DNA of 64,000 nucleotides from Smallanthus sonchifolius. Taxonomy: Eukaryota > Streptophyta > Magnoliopsida > Asterales > Asteraceae. A program made the position numbers and the translations under genes. The number at the start of each line of letters is the position of its first letter. Within the stretch, counting starts at the first letter, position 1. The notes below the pieces were generated by a model, which was given only the letters and a program-made list of their open reading frames with translations, ran no database searches and had not been told where the DNA came from. Below are positions 1 through 10,598 of the stretch, one piece after another. Location of the stretch: NCBI GenBank assembly GCA_023525975.1, contig CM042028.1:81157501-81221500 (forward strand). Reading direction: 5' to 3'.

Positions 1-2173
1 AAACCGATCGAACCATGACCGGGGGTGTCAATCCCAAATAGTACTATCCATAGAATCCCAGGCTAAAACTATAGCTAATGGTTATTAAGATGTTTACGTA
101 GAGGACTTTACGAGATCTCAATGTTAACTCATACAAACATAAAGGTCGGGTCATGTTTTCTTGTTATCATATAAAAAAAATGAATACGAGTATGTTTTTC
201 CCCCAAGTTTACAAAATAGTAAAAAGTTAAAAGGGGTCGTAAAACTCACCTCATGTCAATGCAAGCTAGCAAATATGTTCGTAAAAGCGAGGCTCGGCTA
301 CTTGTGCCCTAAATATGAAGATGTAGCTTAGGGTCGCGAATAGACGTCTCATATGCAAGTTATTCACCCAACACGTTAGGTTTGGTTGGGAATGTTTTTG
401 TATAAGGAAAATGTTGTGTTTACGACTCGTTGGTGATTAATATTTACTACTTTTTATAAATATTTATACACATAATATATCTATACAAGTAAATATAGAG
501 ATACAAGTCATGATCATCAAAAAAATTATATATTTACAAAATTTATAATTATTTTTAAAGAAATATTCCATTTTCGTCGTAATAGCGTAGATAATATAAT
601 TTATACTATAACACTATATATTGCTTAAAAATACTATCTCTTGTATTAACACGTGATCGAACTTGAAGTTACATCTAGACTTGTACATATACATAATCAT
701 TTATACACATGCATTCATCTATATATATAACCTTGTTTGAACGATTATCGTCATTAGTATTACGCTATCTACATAAGTGTTTTCATCCTTTAACGACTTA
801 TATATTCTTCCTATGTATACATATTTATACACAAATACATATTATTCCATGTTACATCACCGAAGCCCATAATTTAGAATTTGACACGAAACTATTCAAA
901 TAATTATTTTAACACTTTTACCGGTTATTTTTACCCAAAATATATACCTAAGTTTTTCAACACTTGCTTTGTCATAAAAATATTTCCAAAGCTCGGTTCT
1001 TTCCAAAATACCATTATTATGAATAGATCACCAAGTTTTACCAAAAAATATATTTAAGGCCATAAAAATCGATATTTGTATATAATTTATTTTTATCCAT
1101 GAACATTCAAGCTTTGTGTTTATTTGAACTAAACTAACCCTTTTGACAATATAACATAATATGAACACATACTTCTCATACATACATAGATCTATGTATT
1201 TTTTTTCCATGTGTTAAGTGACTAAAAGTTCATGACTAGCAAGATTTTGTAAAACTTTACACATGTTTGCATACATCTTTCTTTTAGTAATTTTTGTAAA
1301 TAACAACTACACATATATATACATACCCCTGACACACACAAATAACTTATACATAGTCACGACACACACCCATATATATATATATAAACATGTATAAAAC
1401 GATAAATCAAACTCACTTTTCATGTTAGTTTATTTATTTAAAAAATATATTAAAACATTCCGCTCCTTAATGAACAAAATGCATTTTAAGTCATGAGTCA
1501 AATTAAAATAACAAGAATGTAAAAAGATGGTGATTCAAGTTCTTACTACTAGACTAGCTAGGGAAGACAATAAGTTGGATGATTTTAAGAAAAAAAAGAG
1601 AGATGATCTTGAGTCTTTTGCTAACAACCCTTGAGAAATCACTTGAATATACTTAGAACACCATAGAATTGAGGATTTGAGTCTTGAATCTCTTGATAAA
1701 AATATGAAAATGGTCTTTTGTTATTGTTGCCGTAAAAGAGAAGAAAGGGGTGAGTGGCTTGAGTGTTTGAGTGAAAATCTAGATTAGAATTGATGGATAT
1801 GATAGGGAGGTAGGTTTTTATCAAGATTTGGAAGAAAGGGGGTATGGCTCAAGGATTAAAGAATTTGATTTGGAAAAAGTTGAATGTTGGATGGGTCCAT
1901 ATGTGGCTCTCGGCCGAATGGGTTTTAGGGTGGGGTGGTTTGGGTTAATTAATTTATTAATCAAGTTTAGGTGTTAGATAACTAGTTCACCAGGTGTATT
2001 AACCTTAATCAGAGTTTTTAAGTGGTAGTTTAATTTGGTTTAGGTTCTTGACGATACTAGAATTATAATTTAATTAGTTAAAGGCTCGTTGGGTGAAAAA
2101 TATTTAAATCCTTGATTTTATAAGCCGTTGAGGTGATTACTTGTAGTTATAAGTGCCTAACGGTGACGCTACG
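1..2173 (-). repeat. LTR C, left part (chromovirus-type LTR, split by Athila element A)
   Basis: This AT-rich non-coding stretch follows the LTR at 42090-43580 block by block: the 'accatgaccggg' start, the 'actcacct' block near 240, and the 'gttgaggtgatta' to 'ggtgacgctac' block at 2128-2173. It is therefore an LTR of a family related to element D, on the same (minus) orientation. Its start lies outside the window. The text resumes at 25539 after the inserted Athila element, and the duplicated CTACG (2169-2173 and 25539-25543) marks the insertion. No host gene is visible here. Short open frames inside it are chance. Confidence 0.75.
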
Positions 2174-3877
2174 TGGTGTGCTAAAAAGTAGTTTAATAAA
2201 TTAACTAAATTAACCTAGTTCTAGACTCTAAGTAATACTCTAGACTCACTAAGACACACTAAACTACTAACCGGCAAGTGTACCGATCGACTCTAGTATA
2301 GCTAATGTAAGTCCGGATATCGAACCCACGAGACTCTATCGAATTACGTTAACGACTATATCTAGACTATGACTGACACAGACTGAACTAATTGTTTAAT
2401 TGTTTGGGGGGGGTTTCTGAAAATCCTAAAAATGCAATTAAATTAAACTAAATTAATTAACTAAATTAACCAATACGAATTAACTTGGACTTTTACTCAG
2501 ATGGTGGAAACACTACCTAGTCTGGAATCCTGATTGCTTTTAGTAATGATTTTATCTGAAAATTGTTTACTATGGAACCGGGATAATGAAGTTCTCACCT
2601 TTCAGGATATCTAAAGGACTCCTAACCCTTCTCAAAAGCACGCTATGATACCCTAAAGGTTGTTTAGATTACCGGTTATTAGACTCTCTTTCAAGACACC
2701 TAACGGATTTATGAAAGTACCCTTAGAGGCTTACTCCCTTTCGAGACCTAAACCAAGGATAGAGTTGTTTTCTCGATTAGACTTGCTAGACAATAGCCAA
2801 AAGGTTCACTCCTAACAAAGCTCCTACCTTTCAGTTTAATGACTTAGACCTAGCAATAATCTCGCACCTTTCAGCTATTGATGATTAGTAGAACACTTGA
2901 TTTTATAAGATTATCAAATATTACTTCTAAGGTTTAATGGCCAATTTAACCCTAAAGATTGAAGATTTATTACGTGATATAGACACTCACCAAAATCTAA
3001 AACCTAGCAAGACTCTATTATGTGATAAAGACCGTCACCAAGAATCTCACGAAGCAATAAACAATATTCAAACAATATCAAATATGCAAACACATCTAAT
3101 CAATAGAACAAATCGCCTACAATTCATAAATAATCCATAAAATCCATAAATCCATAATAAAAATCAGAACTTTAGACAGTCATTCATCTAGTCTAGGTAG
3201 TACGATAAATTTAGCCAATCAAAGTCATTGAAAACATCAAGAATGAAGTATAATCAAGAACACAAAACATAGTTTAAAGAAAAAGACGAAAGTAAAGACA
3301 CCCGAATGACACAAACGTGACCCGAATGATTCTCCCGACTTCAATCCTTCAACCAGCAGCTCCAAGAACTCAGAAACGCCTCAATCAATGCTCCAAAATC
3401 GCCCAGGGTTCTGTTAATTCGTAACTAGGGTTTTTTTTTTGTTAAAAACAATTAAGTATTTATATGTTTCACTTAACAAATCCCAACCCAGCAGCTCCAA
3501 ATCTGGCGACAACACATACTCGCGGGGCGCGATAAAATCCTCCATGTTAGTCGCGACCCGCGACCGTCTTTATGACGTCAGCACATTTAACAGTCTCTCG
3601 CCTCCCGCGAGAGGCATTACCTTTATTGTCGCGGCCCGTGAGAAACCACTATTCCAGCACTTTCAACGCGTTTCAGCTCCCGAGCACTCCAATACGTTCC
3701 AGGACTCGACTTTTTCATGTTTCAGCTTGTTTTCCTCACTTTTCAGCTATTTCTACGATTCAAGACCTGCAAAACGCAATTGGATTAGAAGTACGCAAAT
3801 TCTGACGAAAACCAAACTAACACTAACGAAATCATACAAACTGTACACGATAAAAGAATGTATTTTGCAATACATCA
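2174..3877 (-). repeat. Element A 3' LTR
   Basis: This is one of two near-identical direct repeats, paired with 23832-25538. In element orientation it starts TGATGTATTGC and ends GCACACCA. It holds a G homopolymer (near 2405) and a GC-rich block of short CGCG-containing repeats at 3520-3650 that also occurs inside the element at 7545-7665. The left flank is CTACG. Confidence 0.93.
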
Positions 3878-3892
3878 AATATCCCCACACTT
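3878..3892 (-). other. Element A polypurine tract
   Basis: Read on the minus strand this is AAGTGTGGGGATATT, directly before the 3' LTR start TGATG. Its purine-rich character and position fit the plus-strand primer site of an LTR retrotransposon. Confidence 0.7.
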
Positions 3893-5115
3893 ACTCTTTT
3901 TTCGTCCTCGAAAAAGAATCTATGCAAACGGAATCAGAGACGAATAAATACTCGGGTCAAAGCTATTTATACTTATTAAAAAAAATCAAAACTTGTGTTA
4001 GCCACGATTGCAAATATATTTGTCCCCTTAAACCCAAATCTGGTTCCAAGCCCTTATCATGCAATTTAAGTTCAAGTTCGGTCAATCTACCTAGGGTCTC
4101 ACACTAGAAACCACAGTCCACCTAATCCCACCTCAAGCTTATAGAACAAAAGGAAACAATCATTGGACCAATTCCTAACCGTTTTATACCAAAATCAAAA
4201 AAATTTAAAATCAATTTTTTTTTTGAGCTTAGACCTTGCTTTACCTAACCCAGAGGCTGTCTCAACCAGAGTCACCATCCCCGAGAGCGACAACGTGAGC
4301 GTCGGTAATTTTATTTTATTTTTTTTTTATTATTTTTTTTATTTTTTTATTTTTTTTTTCATGATTATAAATTCTAACAATTTTGGTTTATAACGGCATC
4401 CCTTATACTATTATTGGTGGTTTCAATTTCCCATTTTTCCTAGATGAGCACCCACTAGCAAACCGACAGTATCAAAGGAACCTAAAACCGAACCGGGCCT
4501 ATTCACACATCACAAACTAGACACAAGCTCGACTAAATTAATATTATATTATCATTATTTAACCCGAGCAAAAACTCATTTTTTCTATCATTTTCCGTCT
4601 TCGTTTTTTTTTTTTTTTTTTAAACAAATAAATGACTCGACTAACTAAGACTAACCAATTTATCCCATCCCCACACTTAAAGATTGCATTGTCCCTAATA
4701 CAAGAACGAGAATACGACTCAAACTAACCAACTAAAAATAAAAACTAAATAAAATATATAAAATATACAATTGGAAAGACTTAGCTGAATATGCGAGACT
4801 GTCAATGTGCCAGTCAATTCCACAATTGCCCTCCAATCCGAACACGCTCAGCAAACAGTTCCTAACTCTCACACGCGAACGGAAGCGGCATCACAACATC
4901 AACCTATCAATCAACCATGACCAAACCTCCCAAAATATAATACATAACCAAATTAAGTGCATTAGTTCAACTAACCAACCAAACCGATCCACCCAACCTG
5001 TTTAACAAATATTTAGAATATGAGTACAAACCAAAATATGAGGATGAAAACAGCATAAAAGAAATAAAACAAACGATACTAAATCTGCTTCTGATGCATC
5101 CTCTTCACCACCATG
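3893..5115 (-). other. Element A untranslated region downstream of the ATHILA ORF
   Basis: This is about 1.2 kb of AT-rich non-coding DNA with long T-runs (near 4320-4360 and 4600-4620) between the ATHILA ORF-1-type gene and the 3' LTR. No homology to a protein family is recognisable. Confidence 0.6.
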
Positions 5116-6558
5116 CTACTCATCATCATCCGACTCCTCACTCCCTTGCTCATAAACCCGATATGGTTCAACACCTTGCATGCTACTCGGTCCCGGCTGT
5201 GGCTGCCTCAAATAATGAGGAACTCCTAAACGCAATCCCTCCATCATGTAACGCATACCATCTTCCAACCTGTGTTGACCCAGCTCATGCACCCGTCTAC
5301 TCTCCTCCATAACCTGTCGTACCCCGCCGAACTGTTCATCCACATAACCACGCAGATCCCCAAAACCCGTCTGCATGGAATCATATAAAGAATCTAACGT
5401 AAGTGGGTCAGGGAGTGGCTGTCGAAGCGGGTACTGTCTCGCCGGCATCTCTTGGCGAGTAGTCTGCCTCTGGTAACGAGTGGGGATACTCGACTGCATT
5501 GAAGCTGCAGCATCAGAACCGGGTGGAGGCTGAACCTGAGGGCCCGGACGAATGTCTGCCCACGCAACAGGATCGGTATATGTCAAAATACCGGCCGACT
5601 GCAAATCCCGAACATTCATAAAACACGACTGCGGGCCCTCTCTCATCCTATCCCTCGAGTACCTATCGAAAACCCCTAGGCTCTCGGCCAACCACGTCAC
5701 ATACGGACCACAGTAAATTCTTGCACCCGGACCACCTCTCCACGGTCTCCTCATCGACCAAGCAAAAACGGCAGCTAAATTAGCAGACCGACCTTCAACC
5801 ATACACATTAGACAAAAGAGGCTAACCTGATTAACCTTATTGTCCCCCTGTCCTCTTCCAACTAATGTAGCTGCCAAAATCTTATGAATGAAACGGTAGA
5901 CCGGATCAATGATATCGCTCGCAACCATATTGTTCGAGTAGGGTACTATCGAAATTGTGCTCCAGAACCTCGCTATCTCCTCCACTTGCACACTATTAGG
6001 ATGTCTCCTCTTGAAAACACCCTGCAGACTGTTCCTAAACTCAGCTGACTGCACCTCCTCATCTGTATAAAACTGTGTAGCCACGGCGAATTGAGGAATA
6101 GTCATTTCATAGGGCCGCCTACCCAAGGAGAAAAATACCGCCTCCCGCTCATTAAAATTTCCTTGCTTGTAATCAAAGGTGGAGTGAAACTCCAAGGTGA
6201 TCTCCTTGTACTGTCTTGCATCACAATCCAATACTCTTCTAAACTTTTCACCTAACAGTTGCTCAACCCGAGCTCGAGTACCCAACCTATCCAACAGAAT
6301 CCAGTCTATCCTCCTGTACGGTAGCAGATCTACCGTAATTAAAGTTGTTAATTTCTGCATCTCCCCCGAGTCCAACTCAAACTGTAGCAACGGGCTATCC
6401 CTTATCCTCGTGCTCTGTCCATGTGCGACCCCCGATCCACTATACGATACTTGTCTATGGTAGACAATTGGTTGTGGTGGTTGTTCTATGGTTCCCCGGG
6501 GTCGAGCGGCTGGCCCTCTTTTCCGACCCGATCTGCTTGATGATCCTTCTCCTGACAT
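5116..6558 (-). CDS. ATHILA ORF-1-type protein (third ORF, env position)
   Basis: This intact ORF of about 480 aa lies between pol and the 3' LTR, where Athila elements carry an additional, often called env-like, gene. The central part has the pattern I know from the ATHILA ORF-1 family: an EFHSTF block near residue 115, FSLGRRPYEM, a FWSTIS block, then RFIHKILAATLVGR and an IYCGPYVTWLAE block near residue 310. The N-terminus is basic and Ser/Arg-rich, and the C-terminus ends in an acidic EESDDDE tail. I see no signal peptide or clear transmembrane segment, so an envelope role is not supported by the sequence. The frame is open from an ATG at 6585, but I start at the ATG at 6556-6558 because a strong splice acceptor ends 1 nt before it, suggesting expression from a spliced RNA. 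It is the only long intact reading frame of element A. Confidence 0.8.
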   Translation of the reverse strand: MSGEGSSSRSGRKRGPAARPRGTIEQPPQPIVYHRQVSYSGSGVAHGQSTRIRDSPLLQFELDSGEMQKLTTLITVDLLPYRRIDWILLDRLGTRARVEQLLGEKFRRVLDCDARQYKEITLEFHSTFDYKQGNFNEREAVFFSLGRRPYEMTIPQFAVATQFYTDEEVQSAEFRNSLQGVFKRRHPNSVQVEEIARFWSTISIVPYSNNMVASDIIDPVYRFIHKILAATLVGRGQGDNKVNQVSLFCLMCMVEGRSANLAAVFAWSMRRPWRGGPGARIYCGPYVTWLAESLGVFDRYSRDRMREGPQSCFMNVRDLQSAGILTYTDPVAWADIRPGPQVQPPPGSDAAASMQSSIPTRYQRQTTRQEMPARQYPLRQPLPDPLTLDSLYDSMQTGFGDLRGYVDEQFGGVRQVMEESRRVHELGQHRLEDGMRYMMEGLRLGVPHYLRQPQPGPSSMQGVEPYRVYEQGSEESDDDE

Positions 6559-6559
6559 T

Positions 6560-6578
6560 CTGCAAAACAAAACAGAGA
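6560..6578 (-). promoter_or_regulatory. Predicted splice acceptor before the ATHILA ORF
   Basis: The minus strand reads TCTCTGTTTTGTTTTGCAG, a pyrimidine tract ending in CAG, immediately followed by A-ATG. It resembles the acceptor in front of gag at 23630. Spliced RNAs for a third ORF are an established possibility for plant retroelements; use of this site is inferred. Confidence 0.5.
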
Positions 6579-7956
6579 AGATCATTAGTCACAAACTATT
6601 TTTGATATTTAAAAATTTAAATTTATTTTTTTTTTGAAAACAAATGGAACAACCGTATAGCATTCCATTCGCGGTTGAAACCGAAAATAAAGTGAAACAA
6701 AATCGGGTTACCGTTTACAAAAAAACATAAGTTATAAACAACTTCGCTCGAATGGAGATTGAGTACGGGCGAAGTGTTTTGTACCTGTACGTGCATATAA
6801 GTAAACCCAAGACCAAACTAGACCTAAGACTCGACTCAAAAATACAAGACTCAATGTACACTACCTCCTCCCGGCACTTTAATTGTCCTCAATTAAATCC
6901 CAAGTGCCAAAACCAACTAACATTGAGTGTCAACCGAGATAAAGTTACAAGCTTTATAGTATCATTAGTGAAAACGGGTCAAAATGATGTCAAAATCTCA
7001 GTTTCATCACAAAATTAACCAACCCGAATCCCCACACTCAATTTTAACCAAATCCTAGCCCATGGTAGTCGCAAAACACATGTAGAACAACCCAAACCGA
7101 GCCACCCGCAACCTGCATTATGCTAAACTACCTAAACCAAGCCACCCGCAACCTCAAACTTAGCACTAAACAAATCAAACACAAGACTAATCTAGGATCC
7201 AACTCAAATCTATCACTAATCTAACTAAAAACTGAATTAGAAAAGCATAAAATACAAGATTTGCAGGAAAACATACCTGAGAGTTGAAGTAGACAAGAAA
7301 AACTAGAACAATCCGGTTATAATCTTGAAACTTCCTTAAAGTCCCGTGTGAGTGGTGAAAGTGGTGATTTTTATGGTTAAAATCAGATGAGGGATGATGT
7401 GTGGGTGAAATGGGGGTGAAATTATGGTAGAAAAGTGGCTGATACCGGAGGTGAAGGGTGATGTTTGGTGGTTGTCGACGAAATGGAAGAAGAAGTAGGT
7501 TAAAATGGCTGAAATTGGGGGATTAAATGATTCACGCTGCAGATAGGTCTGCTCACGGGCCGCGACAAGTAGACTTATGTCTCTCGCGCCTCGCGACGGG
7601 GATAAAATCCACTAGCGGGCCGCGACTAATATCATGATGTCTATCGCGCCCCGCGAGTATACGTTTTGCACAGAAAGTTTCGAAAGTTGGAAGGGTTTGT
7701 GCCTTAGAAAAATTTCAATTATTCACCAAACCTCCCAAAACTCAACCCCAAAAATTTTCTAACACTGGAACTTACCTGGAAACTCGTTTTCTCGCCAATT
7801 GTTGCATCTCCTCGGTAATGAATTCCTGCAAGTGACTCGAAACACAAAAACAAAGACCGAAACACTACCAAAAACAACCATTGGCTACGAAAAATAATCG
7901 AAATAAATGAAAATACAAACGGTACAAACTCTACACTTGAGGCTTCCCTCAAAACT
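6579..7956 (-). other. Element A spacer between integrase and ATHILA ORF
   Basis: This is 1.4 kb of mostly non-coding DNA. It contains a GC-rich repeat block at 7545-7665, similar to one in this element's LTRs, and a short predicted exon at 7776-7825. No protein family is recognised. The open frame across 7719-7952 is AT-rich and matches nothing I know. Confidence 0.55.
7776..7825 (-). other. Predicted 50-nt leader mini-exon of element A
   Basis: On the minus strand an acceptor CACTTGCAG|G ends at 7826 and a consensus donor TTTCCAG|GTAAGT begins at 7775, enclosing 50 nt. It lies just after the pol stop and upstream of the acceptor at 6560, so it could be joined to the ATHILA ORF. No transcript evidence is available from sequence alone. 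Confidence 0.35.
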
Positions 7957-8180
7957 CTAACCGGTGGTATTCGGAATGTCTTCGAGAGGAGTTACCTCCC
8001 TCTCGTTCTCGTCAATTGGGCCACCTAAATAGTGCTTCAACCTATGGTCGTTCACCTTCCATGACCCTCCACTAGCTTCATCGTATAACTCAACCGCACC
8101 ATGCGGAAACACCTCCTTCACTTCATAAGGTCCCGTCCACTTCGATTTCAACTTCTCGGGAAACAACTTAAACCTCGAAT
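7957..8180 (-). pseudogene. Element A integrase, C-terminal part (separated by element B)
   Basis: About 74 codons continue the integrase interrupted at 18254. The join falls inside the duplicated CGAAT: before the insertion the reading frame ran LLYNS on one side into FKLFPEKL on the other. The segment carries the SH3-like end of Athila integrases (KLKSKWTGPYEVKEV, then the GAVEL and WKVNDHRLKHY blocks) and ends with a stop at 7957. The upstream codons of this open frame (8181-8193) belong to the LTR of element B and are not part of the gene. Confidence 0.88.
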
Positions 8181-10564
8181 TGTCACACCCCAACCGACGG
8201 CGGAAAACGTCGGGGCGTGAAGCTGTGCAGACTGTTCATAGCTCATGGTTGCTAAAGTTTGAATAATTTAAACATTCATTTTCATTACACATAGCAAGTT
8301 CATACCATACAAGAACCAAATGTAGCGATTACAAAATACAAATAGTTTAGATTAATTGCTAGGTCCAAATCCTATATGTAGCAGCTTGTAATACTTCAAA
8401 CATTGTCACCTGAAACATGGTTAAAAACAAAGTCAACTAAAAAGTTGGTGAGAATACATAGGTTTTCGTGTCATGTAATAGAATATAGTGTCGTGTGCAT
8501 ACAATTCATACAAACATGGCAATTAAGGCATTTATGGAGAGATACCATCGTGTGACCTGGTAGTACAATCAAACCTTTGTAACTAGCATGCAAAACAAAC
8601 GCGTGTTGGCAGTAACAGTCACCCTACCTGGGTGGGTTTGTCAGACTCAATAGATCTATCACTGTTTACTGTAGGCTATAAAATAGTTAATGATTGCACG
8701 TGAATAGCAAACTGCGTGTTGGTCTACACACCTAGTACTCAAGCACAAAGCTCAAAATTGTAACACATGATTGTAGGGTGGAATTGTATATTGTGTAGTT
8801 TGTAAACATAGTAAATAGAACGCATGTTCCACCCCAAAAGTTTGTAAATAGAGTAAAAGAGGGGCTATGTAACTCACTTGTGTTAGGTAGTGTAGTTTGC
8901 ACAGATCAACAAAAATACCAAGCGTGTTGTAGGTCGCTACGTTTGACCTATTGGATAAATGTATAACGCGTGTCATTGTTTGTGTTATTTTTATGTCGAA
9001 AAATGGATTTGTATGTTTAGGGTTTGTTTGAAATAAATAAATAAATAATTTTATTTATCTATTTAGTACATTTTAAATAGTAGTGATATATATATTCTTT
9101 AAAATGTAAATTTAAATAACTGATATATATTTATATTTATTTAAATATAAATTTAAATAAATAATATTTGTTTAAGTCAAAATATATATTTGTATGAATG
9201 GTTTTATAAACTCACGATTTCATCGGTTTCGAACTATCGGAAATTAATCGTTTAAAATCTCTAAATCAAGGATTTGGTTTATAAATGATTTCCGGGTCTT
9301 GGGATTTTATAAAATAATTTTTATAATTACATTTTGAAATTTTTTTTTAGCTAAAATATGTTAAATAGACTTTAAAACAGAAAAATAATTGATTCTGGTC
9401 AAGGAGCACGACCGTGCTCAAGTAGGGCACGACCGCGCTCGTTGCCAGGCGTGACCGTGGTGGTCAGAGCGCGCCCGTGGTCGAGTCAGAAGGCACTACA
9501 GAGGTTCTGGACATGGAGCACGACCGTGCTCGTATCTGGCACGACCGCGTCTAGTGTTTTTTTTTTGGTCAAGACTTGTTTGCTCGGTAAGCACGACCGG
9601 GCCACACCTGGGGCACGATTGTGCTTGGTCAGGCACGACCGCGCTCAGGGATGAGCGCGACCGTGTCGGGCCTTTTTCAGACACAATTCGATCGATTCTT
9701 ATATTAATAGCTTCTAGATTCTTAGGGCTTTCACTTAGTGGATGATTACGAATGTTTCTACATAGTTTAATTGTATTTATATCTTGTCTAGAGTGTAGTT
9801 CGAGTAAAATTTATGTTTCGGCTTTTTGGTTCAAAATCGGATCGATTTGAGTGTTTCTACTACGAATTGATATAGGGCTTTCGTAGTAGAGGTAGATACA
9901 AAGCTGAAGACGTGTTACTTACTTGCTGAAAGTGGGCAATCGAATGCGGTCGGCTACGGGTCGAGCGGCTTCGTTTCTTGGCGATCAATCGGACGACAGA
10001 GGTGTTGTGAGCGTCGAGTGAGAGTTCTGAGAGATTGAGTGGGTGTATATGAGGGTGTAGGAAGCCTGCAACTTGCCCTCAATTGTTTAATTCGCGAGAC
10101 TTGGTTGTGGTGGGTATGGGATTAAACAAATGTGCAAATTGGAGGACAATTTAGGCGTGTTGCAGGTTGAATTCAGTCGAGTAAGGTCTGACGCGTGAAA
10201 ACCGGTTTTTCTCTATTTTAAATTTCGCGAATTCAGAGGGTATGGTATGGTTTGACTTCTGCAGAGTCAAGTGGGTTCATCAGCGCGACCGTGCCTACTT
10301 TAGGCGCGACCGTGCTTAGGTCTGCAGGCGCGACCGTGCCTAGTCCTAGGCGCGACCGTGCTTGCCTAGTTTTGTAGTTTTTGAGTTTTGTCAGTTTTGG
10401 TCCTCGGGGCTTGTGAGATAATGGTGTTTTTGTTTAATTTGTTATTGTAATAGAATAGTTTGTATATGTAACTGCATCGTAGTTTGTTTGTACACGAATC
10501 GAAACTGAAATGTGTTTGTTTATTGAAATCAAACGATTACATGATGAAAATCAGAAATGTTACA
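8181..10564 (-). repeat. Element B 3' LTR
   Basis: This direct repeat pairs with 15870-18253 and is almost identical to it. It contains two clusters of a short self-complementary motif, GCACGACCGTGC or GCGCGACCGTGC, at 9405-9675 and 10280-10370. Open frames within it recur at the same offset in the other LTR and are not genes. Confidence 0.95.
9405..9675. repeat. Cluster of GCACGACCGTGC-type palindromes in element B LTR
   Basis: About ten copies of GCACGACCGTGC and variants (GCGCGACC, GCACGACCGCGC) are irregularly spaced by 10-60 bp. The block is markedly GC-rich within an AT-rich LTR. A second cluster with four regular copies of GCGCGACCGTGC lies at 10280-10370, and both recur in the other LTR (17094-17364 and 17969-18059). 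Confidence 0.8.
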
Positions 10565-10583
10565 GTCTCCCCTTGTTGAGGGG
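10565..10583 (-). other. Element B polypurine tract
   Basis: The minus strand reads CCCCTCAACAAGGGGAGAC directly before the LTR start TGTAACA; the AAGGGGAGA core is a typical tract. Confidence 0.7.
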
Positions 10584-10598
10584 ATTTCGTCCCGAAAT

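Noticed and set aside
2937..3140. 67-codon open frame present in both element A LTRs
   Set aside because: It is conserved only because the LTRs are copies; composition is that of AT-rich DNA, and it is antisense to the element.
7719..7952. Possible small membrane protein after the element A pol stop
   Set aside because: Phe/Ser-rich reading of AT-rich spacer; the splice-like signals in it argue for leader RNA rather than a gene.
9442..9745. Open frames on both strands in the element B LTR
   Set aside because: They come from the GC-rich palindrome cluster and repeat at identical offsets in the other LTR; no protein family is recognisable.
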